Below, one piece after another: positions 16,704 to 25,959 of a DNA stretch of 64,000 nucleotides. Origin of the DNA: Chitinophagales bacterium (GTDB lineage: Bacteria; Bacteroidota; Bacteroidia; Chitinophagales; Saprospiraceae); contig JAKSDI010000303.1 in assembly GCA_022360175.1 (NCBI GenBank), positions 18,129 through 82,128 of the forward strand, written 5' to 3'. The notes beneath the pieces are model-generated. The model did no database searches, had not been told where the DNA came from, and saw only the letters and a program-made list of their open reading frames with translations. Position 1 is the stretch's first letter; each line of letters opens with the position of its first letter. A program made the translations under genes and the position numbers.

Positions 16704-18911
16704 GTGAGCCTTCGCTACCTACTAAATTTCACTACTCTTGCCCTTTTTTTATGCATTAGGCTGAACGCTCAGATTCAGTTTGCTGAAGATTTTGAAGAAG
16801 GTGTTTCCCTGGAAGGAGTTGAACTTAATCTTGATTTTGAAATCATCAAAATACCTTTAAAGGACTACAAAGGGTGGCTACTCAATGTATACGAAGATTC
16901 AAAAGGATATATTTGGCTACGACCAGGTATATTTGGGAGCCTGCGATATGACGGACAGGAATTTTCCTTTTTCTCTCATAAAGTTTCCGATACCTACTCC
17001 AACAATCGAGTTGTAGTACATGACATTCTTGAAGGTCACAATGGTTCTCATTGGATATGTTCATCTGATAATATGGTTTATTATGATAATCACCTAAAAA
17101 CAGTAAGTTTCAAGGCTTCGGATCATGTATTGTCAAGCAATAATAAATGGGAAAAAAGCTTTTTTAATGTTGAGCCAACTGAGACTGGTGAGTTGCTCAT
17201 CGGTACCAAAGCAGGACTGATGATTTATAACATTGAAAAGGACAGCGTAGAGGGCATTTTACAATTTGCACCTTATCAGGCAGATAAAAGTTCGAGTAAC
17301 AATCATGTACGACATACCACTCAGGACCCAGTACAGCCTAATCTTTTTTGGTCAACTACCCGTGCAGGCTTTTTCCTCTATGATCACACTAAAAAAACAT
17401 TTCAGGATTATTCACCTCCACAATACGATGCCAAGCAGTGGATTTATCATAGCTTCCGATATAATGTGCCTATTAAAAGTTCTTTGTATACCGTTGTGAT
17501 GCAACAATACCTAATGGAATTTAACACCCTAAGCCGGCAATGGCAGCAATTGGCACACTGGCAGGACTCCACCAATTCACACCAAGCGATTTGTGATATC
17601 AAACCACTGAACGATCAATACTTATTCGTTTCAGGAAAGGGAACAGGCCCATATTTGGTTGATCCCGCAAATAAAAAATACTACCCTCTCCGCTTTACCA
17701 TCAATAGAAAATCTCCCAAATGGAAGGAATACTGGAGCTTTTGTGTAGATCAAAACGGCTATTTATGGACAAGTTACTGGCCGAACTACCTTTTGAAATC
17801 TAAAAAACCAATCATTAAGTCCACTCCCTCTTATCAGCTGGATATTCATAAAATTATTATAGATACTACAGAGCTTGATTACAGAAGAATCCAAAACAAC
17901 CAGCTTCAGCTTCAGCAGCAGGAACGAAATATTTCTATAAAATACAAATTCATTAATACCGATCCTGCCAAAAAATGGGTTTCTCGATACAGGTTAAAAG
18001 GGCATACGAGTAGTTGGGATATACCAATCCATGATATTGCCTATATAAAAGGCCTTAGTGCAGGGAATTATAACTTTGAGGCAGAGTTGATCGGCAATGA
18101 TGGTTCAACATTTTATTACAATGATCTTCAGATTAGCGTAGCTCCATATTGGTATGAAAAAAAAATAGTTATAGTTGGCGGAGTTATTATTATGCTATTA
18201 GCTCTTTTACTAGCATACTGGATATTTAGAGTTTTTGAGAGAACAAAAAATAGTAAGCTATCAATAGAAGAACAATTAGACGAATTAGAGAAAAAGGCAT
18301 TAAAAAGCGAGATGGCTCCTCATTTCATTTTCAACTCACTAAATACTATTAAAAAACTTGTTGAGCAGGAAGGTGAAAAAAAAGCAGTCCATTACCTCAA
18401 TCAATTTTCAGGCTTTACTCGTAAAGTGCTACATTTTTCGGAAGAACCATCCATTACCCTAGAAGAAGAGTTGGAGTTGTGTAAAAACTATCTGGAAATG
18501 GAACAATTACGCCAGGCGCTGCCTTTCAAATACCAGGTAGAGGTAGCAGCAAATACAGATCCAAGCTTTATTTCTATTCCTCCCCTCCTATTGCAACGAC
18601 TGCTCGAAAAGACTATGGAGTCTGGGTTTTATGCTCAGGCAAAGAACAGAGAAATTGCTATCCAACTTACCTCTTCTAAAGAAGAGATAAAATGTCATGT
18701 CGATCTAAAAGGTATACAAACAACAACGTCTAGCCTTTTTCAGTATAAAAATAATGACGAAATAGTGATGAGCGATGAAAGTGGCTTGCAAACAGCAATT
18801 AAAAATTGGTGGCCCGAAGAAATACCCGAATATATTCACATAGATGTTAGTTGTAGTTCGGAAGATGAAAACCAGACAGATGTACAAGTAAAACTTAGAA
18901 TAGAAATATAA
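16704..18911 (+). CDS. LytS-type kinase paralogue with destroyed ATP-binding site
   Basis: The layout matches the preceding gene (signal peptide, propeller-like periplasmic domain, one membrane helix at about 490-512, LytS-type dimerisation region). It keeps 'MAPHFIFNSLNTIK' (His540). In the ATPase domain the N-box Asn is Lys636 ('LLEKTMESGF' instead of 'FLENAIWHGL'), and the D-N-G-I-G loop is replaced by L-K-G-I-Q (Leu668-Gln672). The glycine-rich lid is also lost. It therefore should not bind ATP and is probably a pseudokinase, perhaps working as a heterodimer partner or phospho-acceptor. The frame is intact over 735 residues, with a GTG start at 16704, so it is maintained rather than decaying. 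Confidence 0.88.
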   Translation: MSLRYLLNFTTLALFLCIRLNAQIQFAEDFEEGVSLEGVELNLDFEIIKIPLKDYKGWLLNVYEDSKGYIWLRPGIFGSLRYDGQEFSFFSHKVSDTYSNNRVVVHDILEGHNGSHWICSSDNMVYYDNHLKTVSFKASDHVLSSNNKWEKSFFNVEPTETGELLIGTKAGLMIYNIEKDSVEGILQFAPYQADKSSSNNHVRHTTQDPVQPNLFWSTTRAGFFLYDHTKKTFQDYSPPQYDAKQWIYHSFRYNVPIKSSLYTVVMQQYLMEFNTLSRQWQQLAHWQDSTNSHQAICDIKPLNDQYLFVSGKGTGPYLVDPANKKYYPLRFTINRKSPKWKEYWSFCVDQNGYLWTSYWPNYLLKSKKPIIKSTPSYQLDIHKIIIDTTELDYRRIQNNQLQLQQQERNISIKYKFINTDPAKKWVSRYRLKGHTSSWDIPIHDIAYIKGLSAGNYNFEAELIGNDGSTFYYNDLQISVAPYWYEKKIVIVGGVIIMLLALLLAYWIFRVFERTKNSKLSIEEQLDELEKKALKSEMAPHFIFNSLNTIKKLVEQEGEKKAVHYLNQFSGFTRKVLHFSEEPSITLEEELELCKNYLEMEQLRQALPFKYQVEVAANTDPSFISIPPLLLQRLLEKTMESGFYAQAKNREIAIQLTSSKEEIKCHVDLKGIQTTTSSLFQYKNNDEIVMSDESGLQTAIKNWWPEEIPEYIHIDVSCSSEDENQTDVQVKLRIEI

Positions 18912-18921
18912 ATTTCCGCAA

Positions 18922-19662
18922 ATGATCAATGCAATTATTATCGACGATGAGATCAATGCGATCAAAACCCTTTCTAACGACTTAGCTAAATATTGTCCGG
19001 ATGTACATATCATCCAAAAATGTAAGTCTGCCAAAGATGGTTTAAAAGCTATTAAGCAATTAAAACCAGATCTTGTTTTTTTGGATATTAATATGCCCTG
19101 GATGTCCGGTATAGAATTACTAGAAGTAATAGAAGACATTACCTTTGATGTCATCTTTACCACAGCACATGACCAATATGCTGTTAAGGCATTCAAACTT
19201 AGTGTAACCGATTACTTGTTAAAACCAATTGATCATCAAGAACTAATTATTGCTGTTGAAAAGGTAAGTACAAAAAAGAAGCATCTAAGCAGAGAGCAGT
19301 TGGTGCAACTACGCAATAATATGGATACCAACACTCCTCTACTCAGGGTAGGTATTCCCACGCCGGAAGGAATAGACTTTATATCCTTACAAGATATTCT
19401 TTATTGTGAAGCGCAAAGTAATTATACCTACATTCACCTAACTGATGACAAACACCTCATTTCTGCCAGGACATTAAAAGAATTTGACCAACTGTTGGCC
19501 AATGATCATTTCTGTCGTATTCATCAATCTTTTCTAATCAACCTTAACCATCTAAAAAAATACTACCGGGGAGATGGAGGCTATGTTGTGATGGCCAATC
19601 AGGCCTCCCTAAATGTCTCCCGTTCTAAAAAAGAAGAATTATTAAGGAAGATAAAAATGTAA
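18922..19662 (+). CDS. LytTR-family response regulator
   Basis: The 246 residues comprise an N-terminal receiver domain with acidic pocket Asp8/Asp9, phospho-acceptor Asp55 in 'VFLDINMP', the 'FTTAHDQYAVKAFKLSVTDYLLKPI' switch region, and a C-terminal LytTR DNA-binding domain ('DILYCEAQSNYTYIHL', 'FCRIHQSFLINLNHLKKYYRG'). LytTR proteins usually activate transcription from direct repeats; I did not identify target sites here. It starts 10 bp after the pseudokinase gene. The likely partner kinase is the one at 14455. Confidence 0.95.
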   Translation: MINAIIIDDEINAIKTLSNDLAKYCPDVHIIQKCKSAKDGLKAIKQLKPDLVFLDINMPWMSGIELLEVIEDITFDVIFTTAHDQYAVKAFKLSVTDYLLKPIDHQELIIAVEKVSTKKKHLSREQLVQLRNNMDTNTPLLRVGIPTPEGIDFISLQDILYCEAQSNYTYIHLTDDKHLISARTLKEFDQLLANDHFCRIHQSFLINLNHLKKYYRGDGGYVVMANQASLNVSRSKKEELLRKIKM

Positions 19663-19703
19663 TGAACAGAATCTGCTCCAAAACACATCCTCATACAAGT
19701 TAT

Positions 19704-19735
19704 AACATGAGGTTCAACTCGTCAAACCTCATGTT
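19704..19735. terminator. Bidirectional terminator
   Basis: AACATGAGGTT and AACCTCATGTT form an 11-bp perfect stem with a 10-nt loop, between the convergent response-regulator gene and the first arylsulfotransferase-like gene. Confidence 0.7.
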
Positions 19736-19759
19736 AGTTTAGTAAAAGCTATTCGATTC

Positions 19760-21418
19760 CTATTGCACGATCAACTTTTTTGCCATTCTACCATCTACCT
19801 GCACAAAATAAATGCCTGGCACCCAATCTGCAATATCGACATAACTCCGCCCCCCAGTGGCACGGAAGTTATAAACTGGTTTTCCATATAAATCGACAAT
19901 ACTCAATGTAGCATATACGCCCGCTTTCCATTCAAATATTAACTTATCATCCGCAGGATTAGGGTACACTTCCAATTCATATTGCATGGCTGTTTCAGAA
20001 GTAGGAAGAATTTGATTGCAGAAAGTAGTATTGGGTTCTGCTTCAATCCACCCCTGACTTTCCAGCTCTTTGTCATCGAAAGCAGCAAAATCCGTTGGAT
20101 AACGCTTAACACGAAATGTTAAGTTTTGATTGATTGTCAGGCTATCTCCTTGAGTAGCAGGAGCTCCTCCTATAATTGGTGTTTTATACTCCCAAACGAT
20201 TTCACCAGCCGGATTCAATTCAAAAGTATACCCCAGACGTCCTGAACAAATCAGCGTATTCCCATTTGGCAACAATTGTACACTAGATAATCCGGTAGAA
20301 TAAATGCTTGTAGCATCAGGGTGATAAAAAGTACGATCAAATTCAGTAGGTCCCCATACTCCATCTTCCATAGGATATTCCCAGTTGTACATATCATAAT
20401 TAGGTGCAAACACATTTCCTGTAGAAATATTACCGGGAAGGCGGTTATTAAATACAGCCAGCTTACCATGGTCTGGGTGAGATGAGTTTAGAAAATCATC
20501 TACCCAATGAATATCATGCTGATAATACAAAGTTTGATCTGTAGAATCTCCAGCACGGTAGGTTAATGGGTTGCCCCAACGATACATCAAATCACCTCCT
20601 CTACCTGAAAACCCTCCAAAGTGGCCAGCAGCTTCTTCTGTTGTGGTAGTTCGATCAATGATCCATACCTCATGAAAGGTAGGTACACTTAGTATTACTT
20701 GTTCATTAACAGGGTCATAATCCAATGCATTTGAATGCATCCAGTCTGCGACACCCTCACCAAATGTATAATTCAGGTCAACCAGCTCTGGATGTGCAGC
20801 AACATCGCCATAGTTATCTTTGGTATCATCATAATCCTGAATGAGATGGTCCCATACATGCCATTCCCAAAGAATTTCATCCGTAGCAGGATCTATTTCA
20901 AATAAATAGTCTGGCCATAGTTCACCGTCTACCAATAAATCCGGATTTCTGCCCGCTTGCAGTGCTTCTTCTTCCGTTTTCAGTTCCCATGCCAGTAAAA
21001 TCAAGGTTTCGTCTTCTGTTATTGCAAAATCATGATGCAGGCGAGCACTGTCATTATTCAATTCATAACTCCATAATAAATCATTATCCCAGGATCGGAT
21101 TTCGATAATAGCTCCTCCCCCACCAGCCCAAATGGGATCTCCTGCTACTGCTGCATGCCTTTTTGCCTTTACCAAACGGCCATCTTCTAAAATATAAACC
21201 GTATTGCCAGGCCTATAATCTGGTTCATCTTCCCATACATGTACTATCTCGCCACAATTATCTAATAAATATACATTGGGTTGATTATGCGGAAAAAGCA
21301 AATTATATCCATCATAAGCTTCTGCCGGATTGTAGGAAAGCAAGCCCACCGTATTTTGAGCATTGCCCAATATTGTAAAGCTTATAAAAACTAGTAATGT
21401 AAAGTAGCGTTTTTTCAT
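19760..21418 (-). CDS. Arylsulfotransferase-like protein with T9SS type A sorting domain
   Basis: From the ATG at 21418 the protein has a signal peptide (MKKRYFTLLVFISFTILGNA) and a beta-propeller-like body with repeated 'G..L.......G....I.......LWSYELN' blades, several conserved histidines ('LHHDFAI', 'WMHSNALDY', 'YYQHDIHWV') and 'LLPNGNTLICSG'. This fits the ASST family, which in other bacteria moves sulfate between phenols. The C-terminus is a T9SS type A sorting domain ('LEVYPNPADDKLIFEW...PGIYFVQV...KKLIVQ'), so it is exported across the outer membrane. A paralogue lies directly upstream. Catalytic activity is not certain: Bacteroidota relatives may serve other purposes. Confidence 0.8.
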   Translation of the reverse strand: MKKRYFTLLVFISFTILGNAQNTVGLLSYNPAEAYDGYNLLFPHNQPNVYLLDNCGEIVHVWEDEPDYRPGNTVYILEDGRLVKAKRHAAVAGDPIWAGGGGAIIEIRSWDNDLLWSYELNNDSARLHHDFAITEDETLILLAWELKTEEEALQAGRNPDLLVDGELWPDYLFEIDPATDEILWEWHVWDHLIQDYDDTKDNYGDVAAHPELVDLNYTFGEGVADWMHSNALDYDPVNEQVILSVPTFHEVWIIDRTTTTEEAAGHFGGFSGRGGDLMYRWGNPLTYRAGDSTDQTLYYQHDIHWVDDFLNSSHPDHGKLAVFNNRLPGNISTGNVFAPNYDMYNWEYPMEDGVWGPTEFDRTFYHPDATSIYSTGLSSVQLLPNGNTLICSGRLGYTFELNPAGEIVWEYKTPIIGGAPATQGDSLTINQNLTFRVKRYPTDFAAFDDKELESQGWIEAEPNTTFCNQILPTSETAMQYELEVYPNPADDKLIFEWKAGVYATLSIVDLYGKPVYNFRATGGRSYVDIADWVPGIYFVQVDGRMAKKLIVQ

Positions 21419-21493
21419 ACGTTCATTAATTTTATAAAGATTTGAAAGCAAAGACTTTACATTATTTTCAAATAGATGTAATCACTTCGCTTT

Positions 21494-21545
21494 AGCATAA
21501 AACTTTTTTAATCATCAGAGAATGATGCGTTTAAAAAAGTTTATG
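21494..21545. terminator. Long hairpin between the two ASST-like genes
   Basis: AGCATAAAACTTTTTTAA and TTTAAAAAAGTTTATGCT pair (one bulged A), and an inner ATCAT/ATGAT stem extends the fold to about 52 nt. It begins 7 bp past the stop codon of the upstream paralogue and probably ends that transcript. Confidence 0.65.
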
Positions 21546-21551
21546 CTCATT

Positions 21552-23219
21552 TCATATGTTTATTAATTTTATACTTTGCAAATTCCCATTTTCAGCATTC
21601 ATGGCTTTGATGAAATAAATTCCCTGAAGCCAGTCATTAGAAGAGATCGAAATCTTTTCTTCTTTATGTTTTCCATGATAAACAACTTTTCCGTTTAAAT
21701 TCAATATTTCGATTTCCCAGAGGGTAGCTGTTTCATTTAATAAAATAACACCTTGATTGAGTACAGGATTTACAGCCAAATGCAAGCTTGCTGCAGAGAT
21801 GGTATGATCATCGTAATTACTAAGAGTCATACAGTCTGATGGTAAAGGATTGAGTTCAATAGGGGCTCCTGGGGTCAAATCTTTTCCTTCAAAAGCAGCA
21901 TAATCATGCCCCAATCGCTGTGCTCTAAATACATTGGCATTAACAGCAGTGCTTCCCTGGCTTACAGGCCCATTAGGGCCAACAGGACATATATAATCCC
22001 ATACTAATGTTCCATCACTGGCCACTTCAAATAGATGCCCGGAATTACCTTCACAAATCAAAGTATTACCATTGGGTAAGCGTTGCACACCAGATACTAC
22101 TCCTGAAAAAAATGAGTTGACAGGATCAGCAGTATAATTCCATATTGCACCTTGCGGTAAATAGGGCATTCCTTCTTCTATTTCATAATTACCATCTTCT
22201 AAAATAGGAGAAACGACCTCTTCTATAGAGGAATAATTTCCTTCTGGCCGGCCTACCCCATTGCTATACATTAAAAAATTGCCTGCTCCGTGTAAACCAT
22301 CAGGTATCCAATGTACATCATGTTGTCCAAATAAAAACTGACTACTGGAATCTCCTCTCTGATAAGCTTGTGGATTCCCCCAGCGGTAGATCAAATCCCC
22401 TCCTTTCCCATTACTTCCTCCTGTATGTCCGGCGGCTTCTTCGGTAGTAGTGCTATGATCAATCACCCAAAACTCGCTGAAATGACGAGAGCTTACTACA
22501 ATTTGATCCAGCTCTGTATTGTAATCAATCGCATTAAAATGTATCCAATCAGCCGAAGCTCCTCCCATTCCTTCATTAGGCTCAAAATTGAGGTTTACTA
22601 GCTCCGGATGCTCCGCTATATTTCCATAATTAGGTTTAGAACTATCAAAATCTTGTATTAGATGATCCCATAAATGCCATTCCCAAACAATATTCCCTCC
22701 TTCGCTGCCAATAGGCTCTATTTCAATAATTTGTTCAGACCATATTCCAAAACTATTAACTTCTTCAGGATCTTTCCCCAGGCTAATTGCTTCCTCCTGA
22801 GTATGCCCTTCCCAGGCAATCAATAGAATATTTCCATTAGGTAAGGGTTCTATATCATGATGCTGTTGATATTCCTGCGTGGAATAATCAAAACTCCACA
22901 GTAATTCATTATCCCAATTTACCAATTCTATTCTGCCACCGCTGCCACCTCCATTGTACACTCCTCCTATGCGAGCAGTTCGCAATAAATTCCCATTTTC
23001 CAGTAAATAAACAGAATTACCGACGATAGTCTCACCTTCCCACTGATGTATCAGCCTTCCACAGTTATCAATCAAATAAGTATTTTCTCTTACTGCAAAC
23101 AGCGTATAACCATCATAAGAATCGTCGGAATTTAAAAATAAACCTACTGTTTGTTGGCTAAGTACCGGTAGGGATAGTAAATGCAATGAAGTAATTAGGA
23201 GAAAGAATAGATGCTTCAT
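21552..23219 (-). CDS. Arylsulfotransferase-like protein with T9SS sorting domain (paralogue)
   Basis: The 555-residue protein is related to its downstream neighbour over the full length. It shares 'AYDGY/SYDGY', 'YLIDNCGRLIHQWE', 'NGNILLIAWEGHTQEEA', 'WEWHLWDHLIQDFD', 'TTTEEAAGHTGG', 'GGDLIYRWGNPQAY' and 'RLPNGNTLICEGNSGH'. It has a signal peptide and a C-terminal sorting domain with the usual 'L.L.G.VVY......I....W.QGIYFIK'. The pair looks like an old tandem duplication, judging by the many differences. It is likely surface-exposed or secreted. Confidence 0.78.
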   Translation of the reverse strand: MKHLFFLLITSLHLLSLPVLSQQTVGLFLNSDDSYDGYTLFAVRENTYLIDNCGRLIHQWEGETIVGNSVYLLENGNLLRTARIGGVYNGGGSGGRIELVNWDNELLWSFDYSTQEYQQHHDIEPLPNGNILLIAWEGHTQEEAISLGKDPEEVNSFGIWSEQIIEIEPIGSEGGNIVWEWHLWDHLIQDFDSSKPNYGNIAEHPELVNLNFEPNEGMGGASADWIHFNAIDYNTELDQIVVSSRHFSEFWVIDHSTTTEEAAGHTGGSNGKGGDLIYRWGNPQAYQRGDSSSQFLFGQHDVHWIPDGLHGAGNFLMYSNGVGRPEGNYSSIEEVVSPILEDGNYEIEEGMPYLPQGAIWNYTADPVNSFFSGVVSGVQRLPNGNTLICEGNSGHLFEVASDGTLVWDYICPVGPNGPVSQGSTAVNANVFRAQRLGHDYAAFEGKDLTPGAPIELNPLPSDCMTLSNYDDHTISAASLHLAVNPVLNQGVILLNETATLWEIEILNLNGKVVYHGKHKEEKISISSNDWLQGIYFIKAMNAENGNLQSIKLINI

Positions 23220-23776
23220 ATATTATATAATGAAGTTGTTTGAAAATATCTCAATGAGTGCAAAAATCTGATTTCAATCAACTTATCAGACATTCTTAAA
23301 CAACTTCAATGAGTAGTAATATGCTAAAAAACTAATTTTTTGTCATATTTGAGTCTAAGCAACTCATTTTTGCTGCCAATAGTAGACAATCTTCACTTTA
23401 TGAACCTATATCAACTTACTTCATCCTGGAATCATCACAGCAATTAATATTCCTTCTTCATATGATTAAAAATAATAACACCTAAAACTGTAACTGTATC
23501 GTACAATTAGACGTATTACCTAGCAAGAATTGATTTTCATTAAAAGTTATCATTATTCTGTTCGCAAAACCAAAGAGACTACCTTAAACTCTTTAGTATA
23601 GAAGTTGTCCAGAGTTTATAAAACGATCTTTTAGCCTAGCAGTTTGTAGCTGAAGCATGCCTAAAAAACAACTCATATAAGATAGGCATATCTATCATAC
23701 TTTCTCCTTCCGCTTAGAGCTTCTTTTGTGCTAACTGCCACCTCCAGACAGCTTTAGAACAAAATTTTAACGCCTA
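23220..23776. promoter_or_regulatory. Divergent intergenic region with inverted repeat
   Basis: This 557-bp gap separates the ASST-like gene (minus) from the DoxX/MbnP/MbnH operon (plus). It contains an 11-bp inverted repeat, TGAAGTTGTTT (23231-23241) and AAACAACTTCA (23298-23308), close to the ASST-like start. I see no ORF and no clear consensus promoter for the operon. Confidence 0.35.
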
Positions 23777-25168
23777 ATGAATACATCATTTTATGTACGA
23801 TTTTTCGCAACGCTCTTTTTTCTTGCAATTAACTATCCATCCTATGCTCATGTAAAATGGTTTAGCCAATATAGTTTCGGTGATGAGCCCCTTCAGCTAT
23901 CAGATGTAACCAATTCTATCTTTTGGATATTAGCAGTTGCAAGCATGCTTGTCGTTAGTTTATTTACCATCATAAGCAAACATATAAAATTAGCTCAGTG
24001 GTACAATGATACATGCAACTGGCTGGGGAAGCACAATGATAAAAGCCTTATGATCATGCGCATAGCCGCTGGTGTTGTATTACTGATGTCGTGGAAATCA
24101 GGTACTTTAATCATGCCAGAGCTAAGTATTAATTCTGATTTATTAAAATGGTTTCAGTTTTTATTAGCAGTACTTCTATTGTTTAGAATTACGATACCTC
24201 TGGTAGGTGTAGGTATCATACTCTTGTATACTATCGGTATTTATCAGTTTAGCCTGTTTCATATGCTGGACTATTTGCTCTTGCTGGGAATTGCCTATTT
24301 CTTTATTACTAGCGATTCCAAAAATTTAAAATTGAAGAACGCTGGATTGCTCGCAATTTATCTAACGGTGGGCTTCTCTCTGTGCTGGGCAGGCATGGAA
24401 AAACTTATTTATCCACATTGGGGTACCTATTTACTAGAATTGCATCCTCAACTAGCTCTTGGATTAAAACCAGATTTATTCATTCAGGGAGCAGCATTTA
24501 TCGAAATTAGTGTTGGGATCATGTTTATTCTTGGCTATTTCCAACGAATACTAGCTGTAGGAGTCACTTTATTATTCATGCTTACTTCGATTGTCTTTAA
24601 AGAAACTGAGGTAATAGGCCACCTCATGATCCATGCTGCATTAATTATTTTTTTAATCGAAGGCTCGGGAAACATTTTCAAGATACTGCCCCCCGCTTAT
24701 GGAAGCTTGAGTAATAATCCATTTTATGCTGGCCTGGCCTTTGCTATCTTGTTCTTTGCCTTTATAACTCCTTATACCTATGGAGCTAATTTAAAATACG
24801 AACAATCCGTAGCAGAACAACCTCAAAACCACATTCACCCTCTTGAGATTTCCGATGCTGCCACAGCACCTCAGCTCGAAGTATCAATTAAGGAAGACAT
24901 ACAGGAAGGCTGGAATATTGAATTGATGACCCATAATTTCAAATTCGTGCCTCCAAAGGATACAGAACATCCATTCAAAAATGAAGGATACGCTATTCTA
25001 TCTATTAATGGTAAGCTTCATGCTCGAATTTATAGTCCCTGGTTTTATCTCCCTCCTATGCAAACTGGAGCTTATAATATTGAAATCAGTTTGAAGTCTT
25101 CACACCATGAACCACTGACTCACCTGGGATTACCTATTGAAACGAAAGACAGAATTGTAGTTGAATAA
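23777..25168 (+). CDS. DoxX-like inner-membrane protein with C-terminal soluble beta domain
   Basis: The 463-residue protein has a signal sequence, a periplasmic 'AHVKWFSQYSF' segment, then about seven to eight membrane helices (about 45-67, 90-105, 120-160, 185-205, 235-290, 310-330) with a DoxX-like 'WAGMEKLIYPHWGTYLLELHP' stretch. After residue 335 comes a soluble domain with 'HNFKFVPPKDTEHPFKNEGYAILSINGK', 'ARIYSPWFYLPPMQTGAYNIEISL' and 'SSHHEPLTHLGLPI', resembling small cupredoxin-like domains; several His residues could bind metal. It is the first gene of the operon with the MbnP- and MbnH-like genes, with a 30-bp gap. A metal-related or redox role is inferred from context. Confidence 0.65.
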   Translation: MNTSFYVRFFATLFFLAINYPSYAHVKWFSQYSFGDEPLQLSDVTNSIFWILAVASMLVVSLFTIISKHIKLAQWYNDTCNWLGKHNDKSLMIMRIAAGVVLLMSWKSGTLIMPELSINSDLLKWFQFLLAVLLLFRITIPLVGVGIILLYTIGIYQFSLFHMLDYLLLLGIAYFFITSDSKNLKLKNAGLLAIYLTVGFSLCWAGMEKLIYPHWGTYLLELHPQLALGLKPDLFIQGAAFIEISVGIMFILGYFQRILAVGVTLLFMLTSIVFKETEVIGHLMIHAALIIFLIEGSGNIFKILPPAYGSLSNNPFYAGLAFAILFFAFITPYTYGANLKYEQSVAEQPQNHIHPLEISDAATAPQLEVSIKEDIQEGWNIELMTHNFKFVPPKDTEHPFKNEGYAILSINGKLHARIYSPWFYLPPMQTGAYNIEISLKSSHHEPLTHLGLPIETKDRIVVE

Positions 25169-25198
25169 AAACCACAAACAAGTATTAAAACGAAAAAC

Positions 25199-25954
25199 AT
25201 GCACACACACATATACATTACTCTTATAACAATTTTTGCAATTGCTTTAAGTTTGTTTGGAGCAACTGCTTGTAATGTCAAAGAATCCGGAGAATTTTAT
25301 ATAAACATGTATCATGTAGTTCAGAAAGAAAATTTACAGCCTGAAGATAAAATATATCATGCTGCTTCTGGCCATGGGTACAAAGTGTACCGGTTAAAGT
25401 ATTATCTATCGCAGATAATACTGGAAGATGATAAAGGGGAATCTCTTAGCATAGACGTAGTGCATTTATTTGATATTCTCACTCCTAAAACGCTTAAATT
25501 TAGAGTAGGCAAAATACCGGTATCCAATTATACCAGGCTATCTTTTATTTTCGGTTTAGACAAAGAAAAAAATGTCGAAGGAGGGCTTGAAAATACTTTA
25601 CAGAATAACAATATGGAATGGCCTATCATTGGTGAGAAAGGTTATCATTACATGAAATTTGAAGGAAAATATGATTCCCTGCACACAGGAATAATGAAAA
25701 ATTATCACATACATACAGGGCCAACCGGAAATAATGCAAATTTCATAACCATAGACCTACCACTTCCCAAGCCAATAAAAGAGCAATCCGATTTAATTGT
25801 GAAGATGGAAATGGACATCCACAAATTATTGCATGGCCCTCATGATTATGATTTTACTGAATTTGATCATGGAATCATGGATAATCAAAATGCTCAAGAG
25901 ATACTTAAAGAGAATGGAGGTGATATTTTTCGAATTGTTTCTGTTAATGAATAA
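25199..25954 (+). CDS. MbnP-like copper-binding lipoprotein
   Basis: The 251-residue protein has a lipoprotein signal ending G-A-T-A-C (Cys25). The family's marks are visible: 'YKVYRLKYYLSQIILEDDKG' (about 61-80), 'LSFIFGLDKEKNVEGG', and 'MEWPIIGEKGYHYMKFEG' (139-156). Trp141 is the only tryptophan in the protein. MbnP proteins bind copper in the periplasm, and in the methanobactin system a tryptophan of MbnP is oxidised to kynurenine by the diheme enzyme MbnH. Such an enzyme is encoded immediately downstream (5-bp gap). No methanobactin precursor or biosynthesis gene is visible, so this is a stand-alone pair. Many His residues occur near the C-terminus ('HKLLHGPHDYDF'). Confidence 0.85.
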   Translation: MHTHIYITLITIFAIALSLFGATACNVKESGEFYINMYHVVQKENLQPEDKIYHAASGHGYKVYRLKYYLSQIILEDDKGESLSIDVVHLFDILTPKTLKFRVGKIPVSNYTRLSFIFGLDKEKNVEGGLENTLQNNNMEWPIIGEKGYHYMKFEGKYDSLHTGIMKNYHIHTGPTGNNANFITIDLPLPKPIKEQSDLIVKMEMDIHKLLHGPHDYDFTEFDHGIMDNQNAQEILKENGGDIFRIVSVNE

Positions 25955-25959
25955 GTGAG

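Noticed and set aside
18705..19196. 163-codon minus-strand frame across the kinase/regulator junction
   Set aside because: It overlaps two well-supported genes on the opposite strand; hydrophobic composition arises from the complement.
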